Shown: in pieces, positions 53,761 to 64,000 of the stretch
Position numbering within the stretch: the stretch's first letter is position 1
Layout: each line of letters begins with the position of its first letter
Assembly (NCBI GenBank): GCA_963966185.1
Contig: CAWZYM010000185.1
Coordinates: forward strand, 248,001-312,000
From: Rhabditoides inermis
Lineage: Eukaryota; Nematoda; Chromadorea; Rhabditida; Rhabditidae
Direction of reading: 5' to 3'
Length of the DNA: 64,000 nucleotides
Position numbers and translations under genes: made by a program
The notes under the pieces: model-generated
What the model was told of the DNA's origin: nothing
Databases searched by the model: none
What the model saw: only the letters and a program-made list of their open reading frames with translations

Positions 53761-54066
53761 TATTCTTCATTTTATCTTTCTTTCTCTCTACGAGAAAGTT
53801 AGTTTTTCATTCATATTTTTCTTTCATTCATTTCATTACATTTTACCCGCAATATTAGAATCTTTCTTATTTCCTTCCCATACCTGTACTTTTTTGGATC
53901 TATTAGTGTTTGGTAGCAGGAGTCACACATCTATACACATTTCTTTCTTTCTTTTATTCTATTTGTTTTACTCTCTGGAGGGCTCATGTGGTCCGGGCCC
54001 ATGACATGTTATTCTTATTTCACTACTGAGGTTGTCATGCAGCCACCTTCGATTGAGCTTTGATGA

Positions 54067-57000
54067 TTCGGGAAACAGAGATATCCGAGTTGTCATCTAG
54101 GCCTGTCGTCGTACATAGGCGCCTATTTAGGCATCCCGCCTCAAGGGTCTCTGAAACCTTTCACTCCTGCCAAATCCCAATCAAACACACAAACCAAGCA
54201 TTTAATCACCAAATTCTCTACTACCAGTGACTCCATACTAGTAAAACGTCAAAAGAAAAACGTTCTGCTAGTATCTAATTCTACAACTCATACTAGTGTA
54301 CACTGTCCAAACACTAAATGTCTTATCTGTCCTCAGGTTGATCATTCTAACAAAATATATTGCTACGCTACTAACTGCCATGTTACGACTTTGAAAACTC
54401 CGAACTGTGACTGTAATACTGCTAATGTTATCTACTGTATTACTTGCGATCTATGTGGTGTTCAATATGTTGGCCTGTCCTCTCGCAAGTTTTTGCAACG
54501 TATGCGTGAACATAAGAGTGCTATCAACAATAAGTATTCTAACACTCCTCTTTATAAACATTTTGCTCAAAATGGCCACTCTTGGTCGTTTGCCAAACTC
54601 TCTATTTTGGAGGTAGTGGATGTGAATAGTGACAAACGTATGAATAATGTTAAATTGGAAGAGCGTGAAGAATTCTGGATTCGAACACTTGTTACAGCAT
54701 ATCCTGTGGGTCTGAATGACTCTATCAGAGGATATGAAACCATCACTCGCTCTCATATTCGTCCTTTTGATAAGGTATCTCATCCTTACTTCAATTTCCG
54801 CCCGAAGACTCGCCGGCGTCCCAACAAAAGGAGGGGCTCTGGTAAAGGTGGAACGCCAGATACGTCTTCCCTTGTGCAAGCAGCTAATGCTCGCAATTGG
54901 TATGAGAGTTACCGTAACGTCCTATGTATGTCTAATAAATCTAAAAATAAACTGATGTCATATCTTCTCGATAATCGTTCTCTTCAAAACTTGCTAAAAC
55001 TCGAAATTTTATTGTCTGTTTACTATTGGTCTATTGACCACACTCCTAACAAAACTAAAGACTTGTTCAAAAACACGATTTTCTTGAAAATTCCTTATTT
55101 GTTCACAAATATGGAAAGCCTCGGTCTCTTTTCCTTGTTCAATACTCGTGAAGTGTTGTGTATTCTTAATTCCTTTAATCGCAAGGACCAGCAGAAGATT
55201 CGAGTGACACATCTGGCTACCGACCGTTTGAGTAAATATGTGGTGAATCATAGCCGTGTTATCAAAGAGTACAGAGGAGACCGACCAGTTTCTCTGGACT
55301 CGATTCCTTGTTTCTGCAGCAATGCAGAATACGATTCTCACCGTGATCCCCACTATGGCCACGTTCTTACAGGCGACCTCTCTATCATCTCTAATCACTC
55401 CCTTAGATCATTTATGAAAAAAGGCGCTAATATGAGAGTGTCCAATCTCAAACTCTCTGTATCCACTGTTGTCAACACTGTTCGAAATGCTATTTCTGAC
55501 ATGGTTAATCAGTACAAAAATCTTCTCTCTATCAGTGATCGTAATATTTCCATCGTCACTAACAAAATATTCGATTGCGTTAACGATAAACTTAAGTATC
55601 GTGTTATGAGCAAAAAGTTCAATTCCGTTACAAATTTTAAATCTATTACTTCTGATCTACATAATTGTTTCACAGTTACCACTATAGATAAAGCTTCAAG
55701 TAATTTTGTAGTAATGTGCAAGCGACTTTACATCTCTTTCTGTGATGCTGAATTAGGCATAAGTTACGGTAGGGCTTCTGGCAATGCCGTATATGTGCCG
55801 TTTACAGGTGACCCTTCTGTTCTAAACAGTTCACTCACATATTCTTCTATCTTTGACCCCGATAAGTCTGTGTTGCCTAATATTTATGGAGTCCCAAAGC
55901 TCCATAAAAATCCTGTAAAATGTCGTTTCATCACTGCGGCACGCGAATGTATCACTAAGGGTCTTTCCATGGAACTCCAAGTAGTGTACAAACATCTAGA
56001 AAAACACTTTCGTAACATTTGCCTTAAAGGTGCTGCCAGAAATGGCCACAAAATGTACTTTTCGATTACTAACAGTATGAAAGTGTCCGATTTCTTACGC
56101 TCTGTCTCGAACACATCCCTTTCTCTATATTGTGCTGATTTTGCTAGTCTTTTTACTAATCTTCCGCATGATCTCATCTTGCAAAAGATGAAATTTCTTG
56201 TTGATATGTGTTTCAAGAATTGTGGAAAACCAAATATTCTCATTACATCTGCTAAATATTCTAAATATACTTCCGATCCTGTTATGCACATTGCAGACAA
56301 GCGTGTAATGTCGGCAAGTGAAATTATAGCCAAAACTAAGGTTTTGGTTGAAAGCGCTTATGCACAGTACGGTAGTTTTATTTTCAAACAGGTGAAGGGC
56401 GTACCACAAGGTGGTAACGCTAGCCCTCTCCTTGCTTCTCTTACGCTCAGTGTTCTAGAATACGAATACAGTCTTCTTCACCCTCTTGTCTGTAAAAATG
56501 AGAAATTCCAAGTTTTCCGTTATGTTGATGATGTACTCATTCTCTATGACAAGAAGTCTGATCTTGACACCTTTCTTAAAGCATATCTTCCTAGCAACTT
56601 GCAACTGGAGCGCACTAATCGTACTGATTCCGAGGCACATTTTCTCGATATTACTTTACGTTTCGATACGCATTGGCAAGTACAGTACAATTTCTAAAAA
56701 GTCAAAAACCACTGAAATTTTTGAGAATTTTTAAAATTTCCAAAAAATCGTTCTAACTCCCTTCAGAGGCCGAATTTCGAGTTGCACCAAAAGAGAGAAG
56801 TGTAGTCCACACTGGTGCGGGTTGGATGGCTCGCTTTTTGTCAACATTGCAATGGTTCTAATAGGAGATATCCATATGCAACTCCAAGGAAAGAAATGAC
56901 AGCTATCAGTCATGACTCATTTGCATAAAAACTCGGTCATTTGGCGGCAAACAGCGATTGCCCGGTGTCAAATGGAAAACGAGAAAGACGAAAACTCCGA

Positions 57001-57502
57001 TTAGAACCATTACAATGTTGACAAAAAGTATACCATCCAACCCGCACCAGTATGGACTACACTTCTCTCTTTTGGTGCATCTCGAAATTCGGCCTCTGAA
57101 CGGAGTTAGAACGATTTTTTGGAATTTTTAAAAATTCTCAAAATTTTCAGTGGTTTTTGACTTTTTAGGAATTGTACTGTAAGTCTGTACAATAAGACTG
57201 ATGATTATACATTCGACGTTCATCGCTTCACGCATTCCGAAAGCACTACTAGTCGCCAAATCTGTTTTGGTAATCTTAAATCAGAAGCTCTTCGCATTGT
57301 CCGTTGCTGCACTGATCGCACTGTGCTTTTGGTTAAACTAGAAGAACTCTACATTACTTTCTGCCGTCTCGGTTTTAAAGCATCTACAGTTAAAGCCGTT
57401 CTTTTGAAATACTGTTTCCGTAAACGAGATATCAATAGATCACTTAACCTTTTCAATGTCCAAAATCGTAAATTACTCACCGAAAAAATATACAAATTCT
57501 AA
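54067..57502 (+). pseudogene. Penelope-like (Naiad) GIY-YIG endonuclease plus reverse transcriptase, interrupted by a MITE
   Basis: The frame is open from 54067 (after TGA at 54064) to a stop at 56695-56697. No in-frame ATG precedes the conserved part, so an upstream exon or non-AUG start is likely. Order: CPNTKCLICP and NCDCN zinc-binding cysteines (54304-54420); GIY-YIG nuclease VIYCITCDLCGVQYVGLSS..R (about 54427) with LREH-like and EREEFWI segments; linker CFC..Y.S..DPHYGHVLTGDL (about 55309), the CxC motif of Naiad; and RT with DFASLFTNLPHD (motif A, about 56134), GVPQGGNASPLL (B, about 56398) and YVDD (C, about 56521). The stop lies inside the MITE. The remaining 106 codons are intact at 57182-57502 in the same frame if the MITE and one TA are disregarded. 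The protein as it stands lacks the RT thumb end. Confidence 0.85.
56683..57179. mobile_element. Tc1/mariner-type MITE inside the retroelement ORF
   Basis: TA duplications (56681-56682, 57180-57181) flank inverted arms starting CAGTACAATT(T/C)CTAAAAAG that extend about 200 bases with few mismatches. It is 497 bases with no ORF. The CAGT tip plus TA target fits Tc1/mariner. It introduces the premature stop at 56695. Confidence 0.9.
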
Positions 57503-57509
57503 TTCCGCA

Positions 57510-57810
57510 ATTTTTTGTTTGTTTGTTTACAATCTTCACTCTAACTTTCTCATTATAGGTTTCTACTCTTTTTCCAGATTTTACTTTGTTCGCTACTTTC
57601 CTTTCGTCCGCTGTGGCCCTGCACTGATGAGCGTTCAGGCAGTAGGCCCACCACAGTGGATGTTCTTATTTCGATTCTATTATTTAGTCAGTAACTCTAG
57701 ATATAGTACGTTGATGTAGCCTGTCTGCAGGATAATGGGCCGAAACAGGGATTCTGTTTCTTATTTATTTGTGAACTACTTTATCTGCTTTGTCAATTCC
57801 TCATTGTTTG
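57510..57810 (+). repeat. Right pseudo-LTR of the Penelope-like element
   Basis: Identical to 52974-53274. It begins 7 bases after the end of the ORF remainder (57502) and is followed by unique flank CCATTCGCATTCGC. Confidence 0.93.
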
Positions 57811-59051
57811 CCATTCGCATTCGCAGTTCGACTTCGGATCAAAATGTGTGTGAGAGAGGGCTGTGAGTAAGCTACGTGGAATACTATTTCTATTTCGGGC
57901 ACAAGTGGTCCACTGAGGGGAACAATCATCAAGTAACCCAATATCCAGAGAGTCTCTCATTTGGTCGCTCCATTCACTTTCCGGGAGACCAATGTATTCC
58001 CTCGATACCTTTTTTGCCCTTTATTCTCTCTTTCTGTATGTGTGTTTTCAGCGCATCTCCATTTTCCATGGAAATTTATGTGAATCCTCCTTTCCATAGT
58101 TTCCATGGTTTTCGGCACAAACGCGAGATATGCAAAAACCTATTTTCAAGGGCTTATGGTCGCGTGCGCTCGTCATCAAAAACCATCCTCTCATCCCACA
58201 ATAGCGAGCGGTACGATAATAGAATCCCCGCATTTCCTCATGACGTCATGTGTCCATAATAGTAATCTTCTAACAACTATCAGTTGCACGCGCATTCTCG
58301 CAGTGACTCACCGGTTTGATAAGACGACCGCTCCTCGGTCAACTGTTAAACGACTTGTGATAGCATAGGCACATATAAGGGGAGTCACCGGGGCTGACTA
58401 GACACATTCTTTTGAAGCTTGAAGTGCGTTTTGTTTCAGTTGTGTCTGTTTAGACGAGTCTCACTCATCCACTGACTATCGCTGTCATGTTTGATTCGCA
58501 CTCTCGTCATTTGTTTTGTCTACCCGCATATATATGGAATTTCGCTTCTGAATCACGTTATTGTCACGTTATGTCCCCTCGCTCGCCCACATTTTCCCTG
58601 ATAAATTCCAATACATCGATTCGTTGATATAAAACGACGCGCTCAAAAGGTTTGCCAGGTCAGCTCGAGAGCAGCGCTTTCACGAAATTCGGGATGTGTT
58701 TGCTGTATGAATTTACCACGCGCGCTCGATCCTTGTATGTGGTGTTTGCACAGGCTATTCCCCCCTTCTCGATGACTCATAAATCCTATCATATCCGCCC
58801 CTTCAACCCCATCTCATCTGTTGAGCAAATATTGATCACACACGCTCTCTCAACCAGTCTCCTATCAACTATCATATCACCGCCGCCCCTCCAACTGATA
58901 GGAGTGATATGATCAGTAGGTGTATTCTTGCTGCTCGCCAGCTTGACTATGAAGCGTTCGCAATGACGTGGTTCATTCGTGTGCATTTTGTGTACTGTAC
59001 ATTGCTACATATTCGTATATCGGTTTGTAACCAATATTTTATTTTCAGAAG
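57811..59051. other. Intergenic region upstream of the Clc-like gene
   Basis: No convincing coding exon is seen; ORFs at 57876 and 58105 lack splice context or domains. ATATAAGG near 58373 and GATATAAAACG near 58627 are TATA-like. The second lies about 420 bases before the Clc-like ATG, and an acceptor ttttcag at 59042-59048 directly precedes it, suggesting a 5'-UTR intron or trans-splicing. Confidence 0.45.
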
Positions 59052-60085
59052 ATGTGCTGTTCGGCTCTCGGCCAAGTCCTCTACTGCGTTCTCATGCTGG
59101 CGACCCTAGCACTCACGCTGGGATCCATGTTCACTCCTGGTGAGACTCTCTCTCTCTCCATTCCTCTATCTCTCTCTCTCTATCTCTGTCTGTCTCTCTG
59201 TCTCCCCCCCTCTCTCTCATAATCATAATCTTGAAAAGATGCATCATGCTCATGCATGCTCACTAGAATGGGCAATAATCAGAGAGACTGGAAGATTGAC
59301 TGATAACCTTGAAGTATCGTGTTACAGGTTGGAAGACCTTCACCGAGGAAGCCAAGGACGCGTTGGAATTCGTGAGTGTTGATGTTTTCATCCGATTCAA
59401 AAGATGGAAACATTGAGTTGATCATAGGTGTTTTCAGAAGCAGGGCCTATTTCCGTTCTCTTGCCAAATGCCGGGCGGTCAGCCCCAAGGAACTCCTGTG
59501 TCCGAGTACTGCAAGAAGTGGTGGGAGGTGAGTCTCGACCACCTAGTCACTCTACTTTCGTAGCCGTCAGTCTCTTCCAACCACTTCGTTTCGCCTCCAA
59601 ACTATTGCCGATATGCGTTGCGATATGCCTTCGGATTACTTCAAACGACTCCAAACGACCTCGTAGTACTTACGATAGCAAACGCCTTCGAATTACTTCG
59701 AATTACTCATGATATATGCTTGAAGGAACTGACCTTAACCGCGTATCGTTTCACAGATGTCCAGTTATACGCTGTGCAACACACAAGCTTTCGTTCCAGA
59801 ACCTCTCCGGATGGGAGAAGGGCGTGATCGCGTGCATGGTACTCGCCGTCGTCGCTGAAGTGATCGCACTCGCATGGAACCTGTTCGCCTTGTGAGTACA
59901 GTAACCTGAGTGCCATAAACCCCATAAACAGTACTCTACAGTACCCCAATACCGTATTTTCAGCTGCGCGTGCTGCTGCAAGCGCTACTTGATCCATCCT
60001 CTGTCTCCGATCTCCATTCTGGTTGCGGCTCTTCTAGCCATTGCTATCATCCTCTACGCAGCTAACAACAAGGACGCCATACGTG

Positions 60086-60139
<54 letters not shown>

Positions 60140-60157
60140 GAGAGAGAGATAGAGAGG

Positions 60158-60193
<36 letters not shown>

Positions 60194-60589
60194 CTAGTAA
60201 GTAGCCCATATCAGTTTGATTGTCACTGGCGATCAGTATGTTTTGGTATATTGACAGCTGGGTGCTTACTCACACAGCCTAAAAAGGCGCTTTATGGCGA
60301 CTTGATAGAAAAGAATGCGCCTGGTGGCTGATAGCGCTGTTCGCACTAAAAAAATTGAGAATGATATTATTCAAATTGTCAAAAAAAACTTGGAGTAAAA
60401 AAGAAGGAAACATGGCTTAAAAATCTTGTTCATGATTTGTTTTCAGAGAAGATCGACAGCTTCAAGACTTTCAAAGCCACTCAGTCACTTTCGTACTCGT
60501 TCTACATGGCTTGTGCCGCCTTTGTGACGGCGGTCGCCTCCTCTCTCACAGCCTGTCTCTCCATCTGTCTGGCCGAGAAGTGCTTGTGA
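59052..60589 (+). CDS. Clc-like four-transmembrane protein (nematode Clc-like/claudin-type family)
   Basis: Six exons read 59052-59139, 59328-59371, 59438-59527, 59800-59891, 59964-60082 and 60447-60589. They total 576 bases and 191 residues, with all phases in agreement. It starts MCCSALGQVLYCVLMLATLA (TM1), then FTPGWKTF and a first extracellular loop with FSCQMPGGQP..EYCKKWWE (paired Cys, claudin-type W..W/C spacing). Next come LSGWEKGVIACMVLAVVAEV (TM2), CCCKRYLIHPLSPISILVAA (TM3) and LSYSFYMACAAFVTAVASSL (TM4), ending AEKCL. This matches the nematode Clc-like family, distant relatives of claudin/PMP22 proteins at plasma-membrane contacts. Introns 1 and 5 carry CT and GA microsatellites right after the donor. 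AATAAA lies at 60852. Confidence 0.85.
60083..60190. repeat. (GA)n microsatellite at the donor of Clc-like intron 5
   Basis: GTGAGTAGAGAGAG... runs for about 100 bases from the splice donor itself. A comparable CT tract follows the donor of intron 1 (59140-59215), and 63254-63309 repeats this in the pseudogene. Confidence 0.95.
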
Positions 60590-62219
60590 TTACCGTACCC
60601 CTACCGTACTCTCCATCAACTGTAAGGCTATACAGTACCCCTCCTCCCTGTACAATCCCCCCTATTACTCACTGTGTGTCGTGATCTGAGAGAGCAAACC
60701 ATTTCCACTTTTTTCCGCGTCACAATATCATGACACATTTTCTATCCTCGGGTGAAAGCTTTTTTCTGTGTGTGAAAATATTTATGCGTCGAATTTCATA
60801 ATCTTTGTATAAGACTTGTGATATGTATCTTTATGCATACGTGCTTGCTTCAATAAAACGCCGTTTCGAGCCGGGAATGTCTCGTAATAGGTAGACATGG
60901 CCTATTCTTCCCTCTCTCCAAGGTAGCCACAAACACATGATGTTTTAGTGTTTATCCCGCAGACATATGTAATAGTCAGGGCAGGCGGCCCCGCTCACTC
61001 TCCCTGTCCGGGTTATATATTATATAGGCGATGGGGAGAGTGGGCGTGGCTCCCAGCCAATACAACCCTAAGCACATCTCCGGGCATGACGGTCTAATTA
61101 GTGGAGCTGTGATTAGAAAGTGGATTGGTGACACATACGGCCTTATTCCCAGTGTCATCAAGAAAACATAATGTTAATGCACAGTCGTTCCTAATTTTAT
61201 AGATCTTTGGCATTTTGGGGCCCCAATCAAACATTACCAACCACACTATTATTCAAAGGACAGTTTCACACAAAAAAGATTGTGCAGTAAGTGCTAGATA
61301 ATGGCATCACTACAATAGTTTCATTGGGAAAAAATGTGTACAGTCCAGAGAATATTTAGCTCCGCCATCACTCCGCGCGGACATTTCGCATTTGAAAATT
61401 GCGCGCGCGCGAAAGTTTGAATGTGAACTTATTCGCGTGCTCTCGCATGTCTATCGATTTTGCCGCCTCGCACTCTGTTCACTCTGCGCTCTCTACTGGC
61501 GGCAACTGATTTGCCCACCCACTGTAAGATTCCGCGGGTTCGAGTAATGCGCGTTTGCGTGGTTCGCGCTTTGAATTGAAACTCGCGCCTAAATCCGCAG
61601 GGCGAAAGACTGTGCGATTTGAGAGAGCGCCGACGGGTAGCGTGCGGCCTGTGGCAGAAAGGTCCCACAGACACGACCGACTGTTACCAAAACATCTACT
61701 CGCGATTTCGCTAGCGTAGTATGCAACTGTCTCTTTAAAGGTACAGTGGTACAGTGGCGACCTAATTTGAACTCTAGGTGTTTGTAAAACCGTTTTAACC
61801 TAAACGTGAACCGAGTAGTGAGAATAACGACGATTCTCCATTACTTTTAGATGTTGCAACACGCTGTGGCAACCTCGGACAGTGTTTGTCGTTGTTTACT
61901 GCTACAAGTGATGCTCATTTCGATTTCTTCTGTCAGTTCGTGTCTATTGATTCTCAACTAACAGATCCTCAATCTCTCTGATACATCATACATTGCATCT
62001 TCCTTTTCTGTGTTGTTTGCGTCTATTGCCCCTATTATTAACCATCGCGGCTGTTTCGAAAACTCCATTCGTACAGTGTTATTTGAGATTATTGAGACAA
62101 CTCGATCATCTCTGAACGAGCCTCGCGTTCATGTCGAGCATCCACCCGTTCCCGATCCTCTTGAGTTCTTCTCAATTCGGCACAAAGACTGTTCCCGTGT
62201 ATGCCAAGGATGGTTTTTG

Positions 62220-62294
62220 TGGACCATTTCCCATTTGTGCAGTCAGGAGTGTGATTTAGAATAAACGCGCACTCCTGACTGCACAACTTGTCCA
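62220..62294. repeat. Perfect 17-bp hairpin with an outer helper stem
   Basis: TTGTGCAGTCAGGAGTG (62235-62251) pairs perfectly with 62270-62286 around an 18-nt loop. An outer GTGGAC...GTCCAC adds a second helix across an uneven internal loop. The size is in the range of small-RNA precursors, but the stem is short and the internal loop large. Confidence 0.6.
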
Positions 62295-62770
62295 CTAAAG
62301 ACACTACAGTCGAACGATGCAAAAACTTTTCGACGCTTTTCCTGCATGTTTCTAGCATTTTTTCCATACAATTTAACAATGAAAAACCATTGTATTTTCA
62401 TTGACTACGATCTGACAATCTTACTTTATACACAAAGTTTGAAGTGGTATGCTCCTTTGAGCGATTCTTTGCTTTCATGCATATTGATAAGTTTAACTTA
62501 CTCTTGTCATTCTTTGTGTTTTCAAGCAATAATTCTCTAATTCTGAGGGTAGCTAGGCGCTGAAGTTGTGATTCGATATAATGATGTATGTATGTTTTGT
62601 TTGTATATATATACTTCATAAATGACTTATCCATGATCTGTTCGTTGTTTGTGTGTTCTTGCTGATGTGTCAGTATAGCGTGGAAGAGAAGCTGAACGTT
62701 GAACGTAGCCCGAAAGGAGATTAGACATGCAATAGTGAGTGTACACAATCAGTGTATAGTTCAATTCTCT

Positions 62771-62850
62771 TTCGAAAAGTACGTACGTAAAGAGAAGAGG
62801 TTTGTCTGGATCTGATTCAACAAAAGCACATGCATAAAATCTCTTTGCAG
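62771..62850 (+). mobile_element. Single arm of the CATGCATAAA-core foldback family (copy D)
   Basis: GAAAAGTACGTACGTAAAG followed by CAACAAAAGCACATGCATAA reproduces the outer tip and core of copies B and C. No inverted partner is found in the next 1 kb, so this is a solo arm or deletion relic. Confidence 0.7.
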
Positions 62851-62876
62851 CTGACTAAAATATCGAAACTGTCTGT

Positions 62877-63027
62877 CCTACGGAACGGTGCGAATCTAAC
62901 TAACATGAATTAGATCAGTTCACATTGTTGCTAACATGACCTTTAGATATCGCTTCTCAAAAATTCTAGCGCGAGCCCAATCCTAAGCGCCTAAGCCACA
63001 AGAAAGGGCGCTGCGCGTCCTCTCTAA
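62877..63027 (+). repeat. Interspersed repeat, family G (copy 2)
   Basis: Matches 27797-27942 over about 145 bases with scattered substitutions and a 7-base insertion (GCCTAAG). It lies directly before the Clc-like pseudogene. Confidence 0.8.
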
Positions 63028-63165
63028 TTGCAAAATAACTGATAAGAGTAAGATGATTCATTGATCGATAGGCGTTCCCTGTTCGCAGATTGATTACGAT
63101 TCAAATTCATTTTATGCCTTTTACATTTGCGTGCTGCTGTGTTCACTAAGTAAATTTTTCAGAAG

Positions 63166-63259
63166 ATGTGGTGTTCGGGTCACTGCCAGATCCTTTACGG
63201 CATTTTAATGCTGGCGACTCTGGCACTCACGCTAGAATCCATGTTCACTCCTGGTGAGA

Positions 63260-63314
<55 letters not shown>

Positions 63315-64000
63315 CTATCGAAAACGTTCACGCTAAAAATACGAGATGAACGTGTTACAGGCCGGAAGATCTTCACCGAAGAAGCCAAGGAAACGCTAGA
63401 TATCGTGAGTATTGACGTTCTCATGTAGTGTATAGAGAAGAGCAGATAGTAGAGTTGAAATAAGTTTTGAACTCAATATGAGCAATATTAATATGAGTGT
63501 TTCCATGAGCAGGGTCTGTTCGGGTTCACTTGCCAGATGCCGGGTGAGGCGGCCGGAGGAAAGCTGGGATCTGACTACTGCGACAAGTGGTGGCAGGCGA
63601 GTCTCTTTCAACCATTCATTTAACCCTAACCAATATATCTACTTGTGTACTACTGTAACACAAAGTATTTCGTTCTAGAACCTCCAGGGATGGGAGAAGG
63701 GCGTGATCGCTTTTAAATTGCGAAACGTCTAGTGCTAGTTTAGACGTTTCGAAACACGCGCATCACCGCGTTTTGCTACCGTATCCCAATCTTTTGTTCC
63801 AGAACCTATCGGGATGCAGTAACCTGAATTCCATATACAGTACCCTACAGTACCCCAAAACCGAATTTCAGCTACGCATGTTGCTGCAAACGCTTCCTGA
63901 TTCACCCACTGTCGCCCATCTCCATTCTGGTCGCGGCCCTTCTAGCCATTGCGATCATCCTCTACGCAGCCAACAACAAGGACTCCATACGTGAGTAGAG
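63166..64000 (+). pseudogene. Clc-like paralogue with a broken, doubled exon 4 (runs off the window)
   Basis: Exons matching the gene at 59052 are 63166-63253 (MWCSGHCQILYGILMLATLA), 63361-63404, about 63513-63596 (GLFGFTCQMPGEAAGG..DYCDKWWQ, followed by a GC rather than GT donor), a first exon-4 fragment 63679-63710 (NLQGWEKGVIA, then unrelated sequence with a stop), a second exon-4 start 63803-63816 (NLSG, then an internal deletion straight into the intron), and exon 5 63872-63990. TM2 is therefore lost. Between the two exon-4 pieces lies an inverted repeat GAAACGTCTA..TAGACGTTTC. Exon 5 is well kept, so decay is recent or the gene uses unusual splicing. Exon 6 would lie outside the window. 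Confidence 0.75.

Larger units (their letters stand above)
52974..57810 (+). mobile_element. Naiad-type Penelope-like retroelement with pseudo-LTRs
   Basis: Identical 301-bp direct repeats (52974-53274, 57510-57810) enclose a single ORF with GIY-YIG nuclease first, a CxC linker and a reverse transcriptase. That permuted order with pseudo-LTRs defines the Naiad group of Penelope-like elements. The left edge lies in TTTG repeats. A MITE (56683-57179) sits inside the 3' part of the ORF. The 5' region (53560-53760) is densely structured. No hammerhead core was recognised. Confidence 0.88.
60590..63165. other. Intergenic region between the two Clc-like genes
   Basis: It holds the 3'-UTR of the first gene, a GC-skewed segment with CGCGCGCG (61370-61700), a TTTAAAGGTACAGTGGTACAG stretch (61735) like a transposon tip without a partner, a strong hairpin (62220-62294), a single arm of the CATGCATAAA foldback family (62771-62850) and family G repeat copy 2 (62877-63027). 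No coding gene was recognised. Confidence 0.55.

Noticed and set aside
52974..57810. Retrovirus or LTR retrotransposon
   Set aside because: The direct repeats suggest LTRs, but there is no gag, protease, integrase or RNase H, and a GIY-YIG nuclease plus CxC linker mark a Penelope-like element.

Overview
This is nuclear DNA of a nematode. The evidence is short introns with TTTCAG-type acceptors, serpentine chemoreceptors with the nematode Sre-type ERxxAT...YE and YQxxEN(I/V)R motifs, a nematode-type Clc-like four-span membrane protein, and a PIKfyve (ppk-3) gene. The introns are full of CT/GA microsatellites. The species cannot be named from the sequence; a rhabditid or diplogastrid worm fits.

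Layout. Positions 1-5171 (minus) hold the 5' part of a U2SURP/SR140 splicing-factor gene. Positions 5655-29017 (minus) hold a complete, very exon-rich ppk-3/PIKfyve gene with FYVE zinc finger, CCT/TCP-1-like domain, cysteine-rich region and C-terminal PIP kinase. One of its introns carries a complete five-exon gene on the opposite strand (17190-18792). A 512-base divergent promoter with E2F-like sites separates ppk-3 from a dUTPase gene (dut-1, 29529-32459), whose first intron contains a decayed MULE-transposase-like gene. Positions 33370-43284 are a near-identical tandem duplication with a unit of about 4.93 kb. Each unit carries a truncated RTE-type LINE tail, small unknown ORFs, a secreted proline-rich protein and an Sre-like chemoreceptor. 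The duplication junction fuses copy 1 of the receptor in frame to the LINE tail. A third Sre-like receptor lies on the minus strand (45395-47396).

Positions 48189-52031 hold a small unknown gene whose big intron contains a PIF/Harbinger element (with another foldback element nested inside it) and a TTAA-flanked MITE. Positions 52974-57810 are a Naiad-type Penelope-like retroelement (N-terminal GIY-YIG nuclease, CxC linker, reverse transcriptase) with identical 301-bp pseudo-LTRs. Its ORF is interrupted near the end by a TA-flanked MITE. Its 5' region contains three hairpins with different stems but the same 11-nt loop. Positions 59052-60589 hold an intact Clc-like gene, and 63166 to the window end a broken paralogue.

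Gene functions are housekeeping (pre-mRNA splicing, endosomal phosphoinositide synthesis, nucleotide sanitation) on the left, and fast-evolving sensory, secreted and membrane families mixed with mobile DNA on the right. Exon coordinates were read by eye from splice signals and reading phase. Where I say the phases agree, exon lengths were summed and stay in frame. Other exon limits are approximate.
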